Shown here piece after piece: positions 49,734-58,308 of a stretch of 64,000 nt of DNA. Position 1 is the first letter of the stretch. Each line of letters starts with the position of its first letter. This stretch comes from UBA2705 sp963977125 (lineage in GTDB: Bacteria > Pseudomonadota > Alphaproteobacteria > Micavibrionales > Micavibrionaceae). Where the stretch lies: positions 248,001 through 312,000 of the forward strand of contig CAXBNJ010000001.1 of NCBI GenBank assembly GCA_963977125.1, in the 5' to 3' direction. Made by a program: the position numbers and the translations under genes. Below the pieces are notes generated by a model, which was given only the letters and a program-made list of their open reading frames with translations, ran no database searches and was not told the origin of the DNA.

Positions 49734-50044
49734 AATTTACTCTGTTCCACCTTTAGTTTTTAATATTCTCTATATGATATAGGCATAAGTTTAATATTCG
49801 GTTACCGTTTTATGCATATGTACATATAATGCTATATATCAGGGGGCTTTTGCAAATTTGAGAGCGTTTCTCTAGTGTTTGCGCGGCATTAAGAGGGGAT
49901 GCGTAAGTCGCGTTTATCATGGTTTTGGGCGGTCTACGCGATTTTATTCGTTATAAATCGGCCATAAAAAAGGCGTATATACACGTAAAATCAATGATTT
50001 TATACGCGATTATACGCCTTATTATCGTGTTGTTTATGTGCCGT
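49734..50044. other. intergenic region between the unknown operon and lysS
   Basis: 311 bases: AT-rich leader of the unknown operon with palindromic ATATG/CATAT words near 49810-49840, and the long-stem lysS terminator at its right end. No gene seen. Confidence 0.5.
49964..50021 (-). terminator. long-stem terminator of lysS
   Basis: Minus strand: AAGGCGTATA ... TATACGCCTT with further inner pairing (TAAAATCA/TGATTTTA) and a T-run of seven. Starts 24 bases after the lysS stop. Confidence 0.82.
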
Positions 50045-51571
50045 TTATTTTCTTGGCTTTAATGTAGGGAATAACAATACATCACGAATTGTGTGGCTGT
50101 CTGTCAGGACCATAACCATGCGGTCAATGCCTAAACCCCAACCGGCTGTTGGCGGTAGGCCGTATTCTAGGGCCGTTACAAAATCTTCATCAAGCATTTG
50201 CGCTTCTTCATCGCCCGCTTCGCCTTCTTTGACTTGCTCTAGGAAGCGTGCATGTTGAATGACCGGATCATTAAGCTCTGTAAACGCATTGGCGATTTCC
50301 CAGCCATTAATATAGCTTTCAAAACGCTCGACCAAACGTGGGTCATCGCGATGTTGTTTAGCCAAAGGCGATACTTCGACAGGGAAGTCCGTGACATGGG
50401 TTGGCTGAATAAGTAAATGTTCAACTTTTTCTTCAAAGACAAAGGCCATAATGTGACCCCATTTCATATTCGGTTCAATATGAAGACCTAGGCCTTCAGC
50501 AGCTTTTTTGGCTTCGGCATCGCTTGTGATGCTCATAAAGTCCACGCCAGTTTCATCAAGAACAAACTGCGCCATTGATTTGCGCACCCAAGGCTTATCA
50601 ACGGTGATTTCGATATCGCCAAAGGCGAAGCTGCCTGAACCATGTATGGCTTTGGCCAAATGGGTAAGCAGACCTTCGGTTAAATCCATCATATCTGTAT
50701 AGTCCGTATAGGCTTTATAAAGCTCGACAGCTGTAAATTCAGGGTTATGACGTGGTGATAGGCCTTCATTACGGAAGTTACGGCCGATTTCAAAAATACA
50801 ATCTGATAAGCCGCCAACAATTAAGCGCTTCAAGTAAAGCTCAGGCGCCACGCGCAGATAGAAATTTGTATCTAATGCATTGTGGTAGGTGGTGAACGGT
50901 TTAGCTGTCGCGCCGCCCATAATGGGGTTAAGCAAGGGGGTTTCAACTTCCATGCCGCCCCATGTATCCGTTAAATAAGCGCGCGTTTCGCTGAGAATTT
51001 TTGAGCGCGTGCGTAAAACTTCACGCGATTCAGGGTTAACGATTAAATCAACATAACGCTGACGATAGCGCATCTCAACGTCGCTCAGGCCTGCATGTTT
51101 ATCAGGTAAAGGCTGAGTAGACTTTGTAAGCATTGTAATTTCAAAGCTGCGCACAGATAATTCACCACGTGGCGTGCGGCGCATTGTACCTTTAGCGCCA
51201 ATAATGTCACCAAGGTCACAGAGCTTTAATAGCTCCAATGTGCCTTCGCTGAGATTAGCGTTTTTCTTATGTGAGAATATTTGGATTTTGCCGCTATTAT
51301 CTTGCAGATCAATAAACATACCATCATTACGTAGTGCCATGACACGACCAGCAACGCAAACTTCGTCTTCTGTTTCGCTATCGGCTTCTAGATCCGCATA
51401 TTTGGCTTGAAGTTCACCGGCCAAATGTGTGGGGCGATATTCATGCGGGTAAGGGTTAATGCCTGCGGCGACTAATGCATCACGTTTTGCTTCTTTGGCT
51501 GCCTTTGGATTGCCCGCTGTTTCATTGACTACGGCATTATTATTTTCTTTATTTTGCGCTGCATCCGCCAT
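50045..51571 (-). CDS. lysS: lysyl-tRNA synthetase, class II
   Basis: A 508-residue enzyme: N-terminal OB-fold anticodon-binding part (VCVAGRVMALRNDGMFIDLQ), class II core with motif 2 IGRNFRNEGLSPRHNPEFT and motif 3 GWGLGIDRMVMVLTDS. It charges tRNA-Lys in the cytoplasm. The first 25 residues are an Asn/Ala-rich extension. Ends in RDVLLFPTLKPRK as usual for LysS. Confidence 0.97.
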   Translation of the reverse strand: MADAAQNKENNNAVVNETAGNPKAAKEAKRDALVAAGINPYPHEYRPTHLAGELQAKYADLEADSETEDEVCVAGRVMALRNDGMFIDLQDNSGKIQIFSHKKNANLSEGTLELLKLCDLGDIIGAKGTMRRTPRGELSVRSFEITMLTKSTQPLPDKHAGLSDVEMRYRQRYVDLIVNPESREVLRTRSKILSETRAYLTDTWGGMEVETPLLNPIMGGATAKPFTTYHNALDTNFYLRVAPELYLKRLIVGGLSDCIFEIGRNFRNEGLSPRHNPEFTAVELYKAYTDYTDMMDLTEGLLTHLAKAIHGSGSFAFGDIEITVDKPWVRKSMAQFVLDETGVDFMSITSDAEAKKAAEGLGLHIEPNMKWGHIMAFVFEEKVEHLLIQPTHVTDFPVEVSPLAKQHRDDPRLVERFESYINGWEIANAFTELNDPVIQHARFLEQVKEGEAGDEEAQMLDEDFVTALEYGLPPTAGWGLGIDRMVMVLTDSHTIRDVLLFPTLKPRK

Positions 51572-51728
51572 TTTATTACCTTTTCTAAGCTATTATGATC
51601 GTGAGTTTTAAACGTGAGTTCTCAAGATTAAGGGATATTAAATTAATCAGACATAGATATGCGGATTTTTTACACAAAATTCAAGTAAAACCTGTGCAGC
51701 AGGGCTGTATTTCAGTGTATCCGTTGGT

Positions 51729-52406
51729 TTAACGATTTTTGTATTTTCGTTTGTATTTATTGATTTTTGCGCATTTGGCACTGACTCCATCATATTCTGA
51801 GACGCTATCAATTTTTTGCTGCTCAATTCTGCGCTCAATTTGTAGCTCGTCTATATATTCACGAATAATATCATTAATGCTCTGCATCATTTGCGCTTGC
51901 TGCGCCGCATCTTGCGCCGTGGGGATGGGGCCATATACGGTTTCCCGAGTGAGTTTATCGTTGATTTTATAGCCAATGATATTGGCGTATTTATTAACGA
52001 TTTTTCGGTCGACCTCTATATGCTTCATTTCATGTTCCATGATGGCGTTATGCATACATGTCCCTTTATTATGTTCTTTGGCGATATAGATAGTTGGCTT
52101 AATGCCGATGTCTATATTCAGCGTATCAAACCATAGACAGCTTAACTTGTAATTTGGGTTGGATATATAGCCTATACTGGCGCTATGCTTTAATTCTATG
52201 CCGCCAAGCATCAGGCCGCCAACATCAACAATGACGTCTTTGCCATAGGGGTTAACGGTATCTATGTGGAAGTTATTGAGTTCTTTTTCTGATTTTGTGA
52301 AGTTGAAAAATATGTCTTCAGTGGTTGGAATGATATTAATGCGCGGAGCTGATCTGGGGTAGCACCATGTGCTGTGGTCTTGCGCAGAAGCGCGCTTAAT
52401 GTCCAC
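51729..52406 (-). CDS. putative zincin-type metalloprotease, unusual start
   Basis: At least 225 residues if started at GTG 52406. HNAIMEHEMKHIEVD contains the HExxH zinc site His125-Glu126-His129. The frame stays open upstream with IPILLRCAVIILSLSSSFSV followed by DIKRASA-QD, a convincing signal peptide, but has no ATG, GTG or TTG there. Translation may start at a rare codon (ATT, ATA or CTG) or the start is disrupted. The C-terminal 60 residues are a charged coil. Probably periplasmic. Confidence 0.55.
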   Translation of the reverse strand: MDIKRASAQDHSTWCYPRSAPRINIIPTTEDIFFNFTKSEKELNNFHIDTVNPYGKDVIVDVGGLMLGGIELKHSASIGYISNPNYKLSCLWFDTLNIDIGIKPTIYIAKEHNKGTCMHNAIMEHEMKHIEVDRKIVNKYANIIGYKINDKLTRETVYGPIPTAQDAAQQAQMMQSINDIIREYIDELQIERRIEQQKIDSVSEYDGVSAKCAKINKYKRKYKNR

Positions 52407-52667
52407 GCTGAATGAACTACTTAAGGATAAGATTATAACGGCGCAACGCAGTAAAATCGGTATAGAAAAAACTCTTAGATTAAAAATGATTCTGCTCCGT
52501 ATAGTTTTGATTGTTATTTGAGTGAGTTTACCTTAAAATACTTAAAAATTAATAATCCCTATATATTTTAATGCATTATCTTTAATAACATAGCGTTAAT
52601 ATGTTTGAAAATAGGGCTTAATCGTTGCGTTTTTATTTTTCTCTTATCCTCTGTTAAGGAGCTTATA

Positions 52668-52982
52668 ATGTTATTGCTATCTGGTTTAGTTCATATAATT
52701 AATTCTGTCATCGGTATTTACATCACAATTATCGTTGTAGAAATTGTCATCCATTGGTTGATCGCTTTTGAAGTTATCAAAGCACGTTCACCACAAGCGC
52801 AAAACTTTATTGCTCTATTGTCGCGTCTAACTTCACCAGTTATGGATCGCGTTCGTAAATTTGTGCCCCCAATTGGCGGCATGGACATTACACCGATTGT
52901 TGTGATTATCGGCTTGCAAATTATTGGTTATATATTGACCAGCGTTGTTGTTGGCGCTCTTATGCCTGCCAAATTGTTCTAA
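52668..52982 (+). CDS. YggT family membrane protein
   Basis: A 104-residue protein started at ATG 52668 with AAGGAG 6 bases upstream. Two hydrophobic blocks (VHIINSVIGIYITIIVVEIV; PIVVIIGLQIIGYILTSVVV) around a conserved polar loop (FIALLSRLTSPVMDRVRKFV, PPIGGMDITP). YggT proteins are inner-membrane proteins linked to ion homeostasis or cell division. Followed by folD after 35 bases, as in many alphaproteobacteria. Confidence 0.85.
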   Translation: MLLLSGLVHIINSVIGIYITIIVVEIVIHWLIAFEVIKARSPQAQNFIALLSRLTSPVMDRVRKFVPPIGGMDITPIVVIIGLQIIGYILTSVVVGALMPAKLF

Positions 52983-53017
52983 ACTCGATGTATCAACAAA
53001 GTTAGAATGCAGCATAT

Positions 53018-53887
53018 ATGGCTAAAATTATAGATGGTAAGCACATAGCGCAACAATTACGCGCCGTTCTTAAGGATGAAATTGATCAACTCTCCTTCAC
53101 CCCTGGCTTGGCGGTGATTTTGGTTGGCGATAATCCTGCTTCTCAAGTTTATGTCCGTAGTAAAAGCAATGCGTGTAAAGCGCTGGGCATGAAAAGCTTT
53201 CAGCATAAATTGCCAGAAAACAGCACTGCAGCTGATATCGCCAAGTTGATTGATACGCTTAATCAAGATGATGCGGCGCATGGTATTTTGCTGCAATTAC
53301 CTTTGCCAGACGGCCTTGATACCGATGCGCTTATTCAGCGCATTCACCCTGATAAGGACGTCGATGGCTTGACCCATTATAATATGGGCAAGCTAATGGC
53401 AGGCGAAGACGGACTACGTCCTTGCACGCCAAGTGGCTGTGAAATCTTACTTAAGCAAGAATTTGATAGCCTTAGTGGTAAGCTTGCTGTCGTGATTGGC
53501 CGTTCAATACTTTTTGGCAAGCCCATGGCGCAAATATTACTGCACAATGATTGCACGGTTATTCAGTGCCATTCAAAAACAGATAACCTCCCTGAATTAT
53601 GCCGCCAAGCCGATATTGTGATCGCCGCCGTTGGCCGTCCTGAAATGGTTAAAGCGGATTGGATCAAACAGGGCGCTTGCGTGATTGATGTCGGCATTAA
53701 CCGCACAGCTGAAGGTAAGCTTGTCGGCGATGTTGATTTTAATGCCGTTGCGGCTAAAGCGGGCGCTATAACTCCAGTACCGGGCGGCGTGGGTCCGATG
53801 ACGATTACGCAGTTGCTGCGCAATACTGTTGAGGCCGCAAAAAAACAGCAGCACAATAAAGCTCCACAGGGTAATGCGCCGAAATAG
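53018..53887 (+). CDS. folD: bifunctional methylene-THF dehydrogenase/cyclohydrolase FolD
   Basis: A 289-residue enzyme with all FolD signatures: VYVRSKSNACKALG (catalytic Lys), ILLQLPLPDGLD, HPDKDVDGLTHYNMG, VVIGRSILFGKPMAQILL (NADP site) and ITPVPGGVGPMTITQLLRNT. Interconverts 5,10-methylene- and 10-formyl-THF in the cytoplasm. Ends 5 bases before the convergent methyltransferase gene. Confidence 0.97.
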   Translation: MAKIIDGKHIAQQLRAVLKDEIDQLSFTPGLAVILVGDNPASQVYVRSKSNACKALGMKSFQHKLPENSTAADIAKLIDTLNQDDAAHGILLQLPLPDGLDTDALIQRIHPDKDVDGLTHYNMGKLMAGEDGLRPCTPSGCEILLKQEFDSLSGKLAVVIGRSILFGKPMAQILLHNDCTVIQCHSKTDNLPELCRQADIVIAAVGRPEMVKADWIKQGACVIDVGINRTAEGKLVGDVDFNAVAAKAGAITPVPGGVGPMTITQLLRNTVEAAKKQQHNKAPQGNAPK

Positions 53888-53892
53888 GGTGG

Positions 53893-54624
53893 TTATTCTA
53901 TAATCGCTCTGCCGCGTAGAATGTCATCCGCGCGCTGTGTATATTCACCATTATCTTCATGAACAATAATGCCCGGTAATATCTTACACGGGGCTTTGCG
54001 ATCTTTACGGGCGCGAATAATCACGCGTTTGGCTTCACCGCCTTGTTTTGACCAGAGCGGAATAATTTCAACCGCGCCGAAACGATGGCCGAGGGCTTTG
54101 ATGATTTGATCTGTGTAATCAGCGCGGTGAATAATTGTGACGCTGCCTTTGGGCTTAACAAGGCGATGCAGCGCTTTTATCCATTTTTCCAAGGTTAGCC
54201 CATCATCTTGATGACCAATCGCAATGGCTTTTTTGGCATGAGGGGAGGTCATATATTCCCCCGCATTCATATAAGGTGGGTTTGAAATGACGTGGTCATA
54301 TATTGGTTTGTCATGGCGGCGATAGAGATCAATATCTTCGCAGGAAAATTCAACCTGCTGAGAATCAAAATTATTCAGCGCTATATTTTTGCGTGCCATC
54401 TCAATAAAATCAGCGTCAACATCCACGCCTGATAGGGATGTGCCTTTTAAGCGTTCCAATACACAGAATCCAGCCGCGCCAACGCCACACCCCGCATCTA
54501 AGACATGGTCGCCGTCTTTTGCGGGGCAAGCCGCCGCGAGCATTATCGTATCCAAAGAGGTGCGAAATCCGTGTTCGGGCTGCAATAAGCGCAGTTTTTT
54601 GTCCAATACATGTATTTCTGTCAT
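53893..54624 (-). CDS. TrmN6-like methyltransferase
   Basis: A 243-residue class I methyltransferase: SAM motif HVLDAGCGVGAAGFCVLERL, acidic GVDVDADFIEMARKN, and catalytic NPPY in DHVISNPPYMNAGEY, the mark of N6-adenine or related methylation. Length and HGFRTSLDTIMLAAA start fit the TrmN6/YfiC family acting on tRNA-Val A37 or a similar target. Divergent from the polyprenyl synthase gene 46 bases away. Confidence 0.82.
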   Translation of the reverse strand: MTEIHVLDKKLRLLQPEHGFRTSLDTIMLAAACPAKDGDHVLDAGCGVGAAGFCVLERLKGTSLSGVDVDADFIEMARKNIALNNFDSQQVEFSCEDIDLYRRHDKPIYDHVISNPPYMNAGEYMTSPHAKKAIAIGHQDDGLTLEKWIKALHRLVKPKGSVTIIHRADYTDQIIKALGHRFGAVEIIPLWSKQGGEAKRVIIRARKDRKAPCKILPGIIVHEDNGEYTQRADDILRGRAIIE

Positions 54625-54670
54625 CTTCGCTCTTGCTGCTCACTGTAAACTGGTTTAATCATGACATGTT

Positions 54671-55714
54671 ATGAGTGATAGAGTAAGCCAAGTGCAAGAA
54701 AAAAATGACAATTTAATGGCGACCTTACCCGATAAGGCTTCGCCTATTCAGCAACTCTCCGATTTACTGCGCAGCGATATGGATCGCGTGAATAGTGAAA
54801 TCATGACGCGTATGCATTCTGATGTTGCGATGATTCCTCAGCTCGCGGGCTATCTTATTGCCTCTGGTGGCAAGCGCATTCGTCCCTTACTGACTTTAGC
54901 CGCAACACGCCTTTTTGATACAGAAACTGAGCGCCCTTATGCTTTGGCCGCTGCTGTCGAATTTATCCATACAGCAACGTTGCTGCATGATGATGTCGTC
55001 GATGGCTCAGAAGAGCGCCGCGGTAAAGCGCCTGCAAATTTAGTCTTTGGTAATCAGGCCAGTGTTTTGGTTGGGGATTTCTTATTCTCCCGCGCATTTC
55101 AGCAAATGGTCAGTGATGGTTCTCTTGATATTTTAAGAATTTTATCTGCCGCCTCGGCGATTATCGCTGAAGGTGAAGTGCTGCAGCTTGCCGCGCAAGG
55201 CGATATTGAGCTGAGCTTAGAGCATTATTACAAAGTTATATCATCCAAAACAGCCGCATTATTTGCCGCCGCTTGTGAGATTGGCCCAATCATTGCGGGC
55301 GCGCCAGCGGAGCATGCCGAATCTTTGCGCTTATATGGGTATAATTTAGGTATGGCGTTTCAAATCGCCGATGATATTTTGGATTACAGCGCTGAACGCC
55401 AAAAACTCGGTAAAGCCATTGGTGATGATTTCCGCGAAGGCAAGTTAACCGCGCCGGTTATTATCGCGCTTGAAAAAGCAACGCCAGAGGAAAAAGCCTT
55501 TTGGTCAAAAACCATGAAAGATCAAAACCAAGATGAGGGTGATTTAGAGAAGGCCTTGTCTATTTTACGCAAGCATGATGCGTTGAACCAAGGCTTAGAG
55601 CTCGCGCGTGGTTTTGCACAAGATGCCGTTAAAGCGTTGGATGCCTGCCCGGACAGCCCACTTAAATCAATGATGGCTGAATTGTCACTCTATACAGTTT
55701 ATCGCGAAACTTAA
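54671..55714 (+). CDS. ispB: polyprenyl diphosphate synthase (octaprenyl-type, IspB-like)
   Basis: A 347-residue trans-prenyltransferase: GGKRIRPLLTLAATRLF, first aspartate motif LLHDDVVDGSEERRG, KTAALFAAACEIGPIIAG, second motif AFQIADDILDYSAER, and GKAIGDDFREGKLTAPVI. It builds the ubiquinone side chain; chain length cannot be read securely. Its divergent neighbour is the TrmN6-like gene. Confidence 0.9.
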   Translation: MSDRVSQVQEKNDNLMATLPDKASPIQQLSDLLRSDMDRVNSEIMTRMHSDVAMIPQLAGYLIASGGKRIRPLLTLAATRLFDTETERPYALAAAVEFIHTATLLHDDVVDGSEERRGKAPANLVFGNQASVLVGDFLFSRAFQQMVSDGSLDILRILSAASAIIAEGEVLQLAAQGDIELSLEHYYKVISSKTAALFAAACEIGPIIAGAPAEHAESLRLYGYNLGMAFQIADDILDYSAERQKLGKAIGDDFREGKLTAPVIIALEKATPEEKAFWSKTMKDQNQDEGDLEKALSILRKHDALNQGLELARGFAQDAVKALDACPDSPLKSMMAELSLYTVYRET

Positions 55715-55757
55715 TCCGCGGCCTTATCGGGCCGCCTGTAAATTAAGGTGAATTACG

Positions 55758-56783
55758 ATGAAATCTAGATTTTTTTACTCAACAATGCTTATTGGCACTT
55801 ATGCAAGCGCGAGCTTGCTCTCTTACGCCGCGCCTGCATACGCACAGAGCATGAGCGAGGCGATAAAGCAATATGATCAACCTGCGCGCATACAACACAT
55901 GACAATTGAATCTCAGGCCGAATCTGCTGCGCCGAATGCAGCAAGCACCGCGCCCGCATCTGCGCCAAAGCCAAACATGCATTCTTATCAAGTCGAAGAT
56001 GTGTCTAATGCTGCTGCCGCTGCTGTTGCCGTCGAGGCTGCGCCAGAAGGGGAAACTGGATCACCCTATATACGCAATCCACAATCTGCTATAGAGGCAG
56101 TCAAGAGCGCCACAGATCAAGAGCCACAGGATGAAATGGCTTCCCCTTTAACCGCGTATAAAAGCAGCGGCGTGACCTTAACGGATATTGAGCGTTTCCC
56201 TGACCTTGGTGAATTAACGCAATGGCCTTGGCTGCGTGAGTTAACCTATGGGCCTGAAAATCCAGCAACGCAAAATGCGATGGTTATTTTGGATCGCGAT
56301 TTGGCGAAGGCTTCACCATTGGCGATGATTTGGGCAGCGCAGCATTATTATGATTCTGATATGCCTGATAAAGCGCTGTTTTTATACTTGGTCTCAAGGT
56401 TACGCTCCGCTGTTGATCAGGCGCGTTTTGAACAAATAACAGCGTCTGATTTGTCGGCATCAGAAGAAAATATGGACGTTGAACGCAGTGCGGGGCTGGA
56501 ATCAGCAGGATCAGGCATTAAAAGCCTTTCAAGCTACAAGACTATTGCGGGATCAATAGGGCGCCCCATTATAAAATTTGGCTTAAAACACCCACAGCGT
56601 TATGAAACGCAACTCAACGCAGCAATGCTTTGGGATCGTGAAACGCCATACGAGTATCTGCCTTCGGTTAATGATCTGCTTATTAATGAGAGCAAACGCG
56701 AACAATGGGGGCGTGATTATCAGAAGATTGCAGAATCCTATCAGCAGCAAATGTCGAAATTAATTACACTCACCACACAGTAA
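55758..56783 (+). CDS. exported protein of unknown function
   Basis: A 341-residue protein with signal peptide 1-34 (TYASASLLSYAAPAYAQ). Residues 50-130 are Ala/Pro/Ser/Glu-rich and disordered. The C-terminal 200 residues are helical and Trp/Tyr-containing (ERFPDLGELTQWPWLRELTY; SPLAMIWAAQHYYDSDMPDK; PIIKFGLKHPQRYETQLNAA). AAGG precedes ATG 55758, 43 bases after the polyprenyl synthase gene. No family recognised. Confidence 0.6.
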   Translation: MKSRFFYSTMLIGTYASASLLSYAAPAYAQSMSEAIKQYDQPARIQHMTIESQAESAAPNAASTAPASAPKPNMHSYQVEDVSNAAAAAVAVEAAPEGETGSPYIRNPQSAIEAVKSATDQEPQDEMASPLTAYKSSGVTLTDIERFPDLGELTQWPWLRELTYGPENPATQNAMVILDRDLAKASPLAMIWAAQHYYDSDMPDKALFLYLVSRLRSAVDQARFEQITASDLSASEENMDVERSAGLESAGSGIKSLSSYKTIAGSIGRPIIKFGLKHPQRYETQLNAAMLWDRETPYEYLPSVNDLLINESKREQWGRDYQKIAESYQQQMSKLITLTTQ

Positions 56784-56879
56784 CGATTTTTAGGAAGGTT
56801 TTTTGCTGTTATCGGGCGCTAATCGACGCTAAAAAAGGCAGGAAACTTTATAATAAGCTATCCACAGAGCGCTGTTTCT

Positions 56880-57905
56880 ATGGTAGAATTAAAAGCTTAT
56901 GTGTTAACGAAACGAGATAAAAAGTCTAAGGGGACCTTATTCGTGGATTTTAGTGGGTCACTCGTCAGAGAAAAATTCGAAATATATGAAGACCAAAGCG
57001 GCAGCGATGATGCAACGCCGCTGACGGTTCTGGGTAACCGTATGGTTGTTCCGTTGCTTGACGATGCAGGGAATATTGCAGAACGCTTTGTTGTGCGCGG
57101 TAAATATATGCATAGCTGTATCCGCATGGCCGCGCGCATTATCCAAACCTATCAAGATCAAGGCCCCATTCTGGTGCGGGATAACGACCCGTTTGATTGG
57201 GACGGTGCCTGGCTGCGTTTGATTGAAGATCATGACATAAAATATCACCCTGATTTATGGATGTCGGTTTATGCGAAAGGTAAGCTGGTCTATGAATTTG
57301 GCACGCATCATATGTTTTTTGATGTATTGGAACAATGTGACCGTAAGCAATCAGATAATTATGACGCGGCGATCACTTATACAGAACAGATTTTTGAACA
57401 ATACGGCAAAAAAATCTCAATAAAACATGATACGGGCGTGGCCTTGGTTGTGAACCTTAAGGGTGATGAAGGGCGCTGCGGCGTTGTTTTACGCGGCGCA
57501 GAAAAAACCACGACATTTAATTACCGCGTGGCTAAAAAAGCCAAAAATGGACATGAGATTTCCTTGCCGCAATTAATGGCCTCCTGTGCGAGTTTTCTGG
57601 AAGGTATCCAGCTGGCCTTTTCAATTGGTATGACCAATGAAAAGCTACGCCAAGAAATTATAACCCGCGCATCCGAAGAAGCGCGCGAGGCGGATTCAGC
57701 CCGTCGACGCCTTGCTAAACTCAACGCACAAATCACTTCATTAGAACAAAATTCAGATGTGCGTTACCGTCCCGAAAAACCTGTATTTAGTGAAATGGTG
57801 ATCGCTGCAGAAGCTTTAATGACAAAAATTATAGAGGTTAAACGCGAAGAGGAAGCGGCAGCTGCCGCGGCGGAAGAAGATGCCGAAGAAGAGTGGATCA
57901 CTTAA
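56880..57905 (+). CDS. cytoplasmic protein of unknown function
   Basis: A 341-residue protein: beta-rich N-half (GTLFVDFSGSLVREKFEIYE, MVVPLLDDAGNIAERFVVRG), helical middle (MFFDVLEQCDRKQSDNYDAA), and an acidic coiled-coil end (EVKREEEAAAAAAEEDAEEE). No signal, no membrane segment, no SD of note at ATG 56880. Not recognised. Confidence 0.6.
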   Translation: MVELKAYVLTKRDKKSKGTLFVDFSGSLVREKFEIYEDQSGSDDATPLTVLGNRMVVPLLDDAGNIAERFVVRGKYMHSCIRMAARIIQTYQDQGPILVRDNDPFDWDGAWLRLIEDHDIKYHPDLWMSVYAKGKLVYEFGTHHMFFDVLEQCDRKQSDNYDAAITYTEQIFEQYGKKISIKHDTGVALVVNLKGDEGRCGVVLRGAEKTTTFNYRVAKKAKNGHEISLPQLMASCASFLEGIQLAFSIGMTNEKLRQEIITRASEEAREADSARRRLAKLNAQITSLEQNSDVRYRPEKPVFSEMVIAAEALMTKIIEVKREEEAAAAAAEEDAEEEWIT

Positions 57906-57950
57906 GCCTTCTTGTCGCGTTGAGCGAATATTTTAAGAATAAAGACATGA

Positions 57951-57986
57951 AAAAAGGCGTGAATCTAGTTGAGATTCACGCCTTTT
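57951..57986. terminator. bidirectional terminator
   Basis: AAAAGGCGTGAATCT / AGATTCACGCCTTTT, 15-bp perfect stem between two convergent genes, with A and T runs on the two sides. Confidence 0.88.
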
Positions 57987-58007
57987 ATAATTCTGTAAGG
58001 GGGAACT

Positions 58008-58205
58008 TTACGCTTCAGTTTCTTGTGCTGGCGGATCTGGAATAACGCCCATAGGGTCGTTTTCAATAAGATTAGCCGCTTGCATGTAAATTTCTGCATT
58101 CTCAGTCATTTGCGGTGCAATAGTCGGGTTTTGCTCAGCGACGCTTTTGAAAAAATTAGCAGCTTCTCTCAGTAGGTCACCGGCGATTTTGGCATGTGAT
58201 GGCAT
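58008..58205 (-). CDS. small conserved-looking protein, unknown
   Basis: A 65-residue helical protein (AGDLLREAANFFKSVAEQNP, QMTENAEIYMQAANLIENDP, acidic Pro-rich tail). GGATC-type weak SD. Similar small proteins occur in alphaproteobacteria (recollection, no name). Faces the unknown 341-residue gene across a terminator. Confidence 0.6.
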   Translation of the reverse strand: MPSHAKIAGDLLREAANFFKSVAEQNPTIAPQMTENAEIYMQAANLIENDPMGVIPDPPAQETEA

Positions 58206-58308
58206 TTTAGATCCTTATATTATAAGCGAGTGTGTCATTTAGTTATTGATAAAAATTCTAACATGCTGCCTTTAGCTTGAACAGGTTTGTCTTGGATTTT
58301 TTTATACG

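Noticed and set aside
51647..51838. 63-codon minus-strand frame running past the zincin gene stop
   Set aside because: Overlaps the zincin gene by over 100 bases and has no clear SD. The end (TLKYSPAAQVLLEFCVKNPH) looks somewhat protein-like, so a small gene or frameshift is not fully excluded.
53057..53296. Minus-strand frames within folD and other housekeeping genes
   Set aside because: Antisense shadows without SD, position or content to support them.
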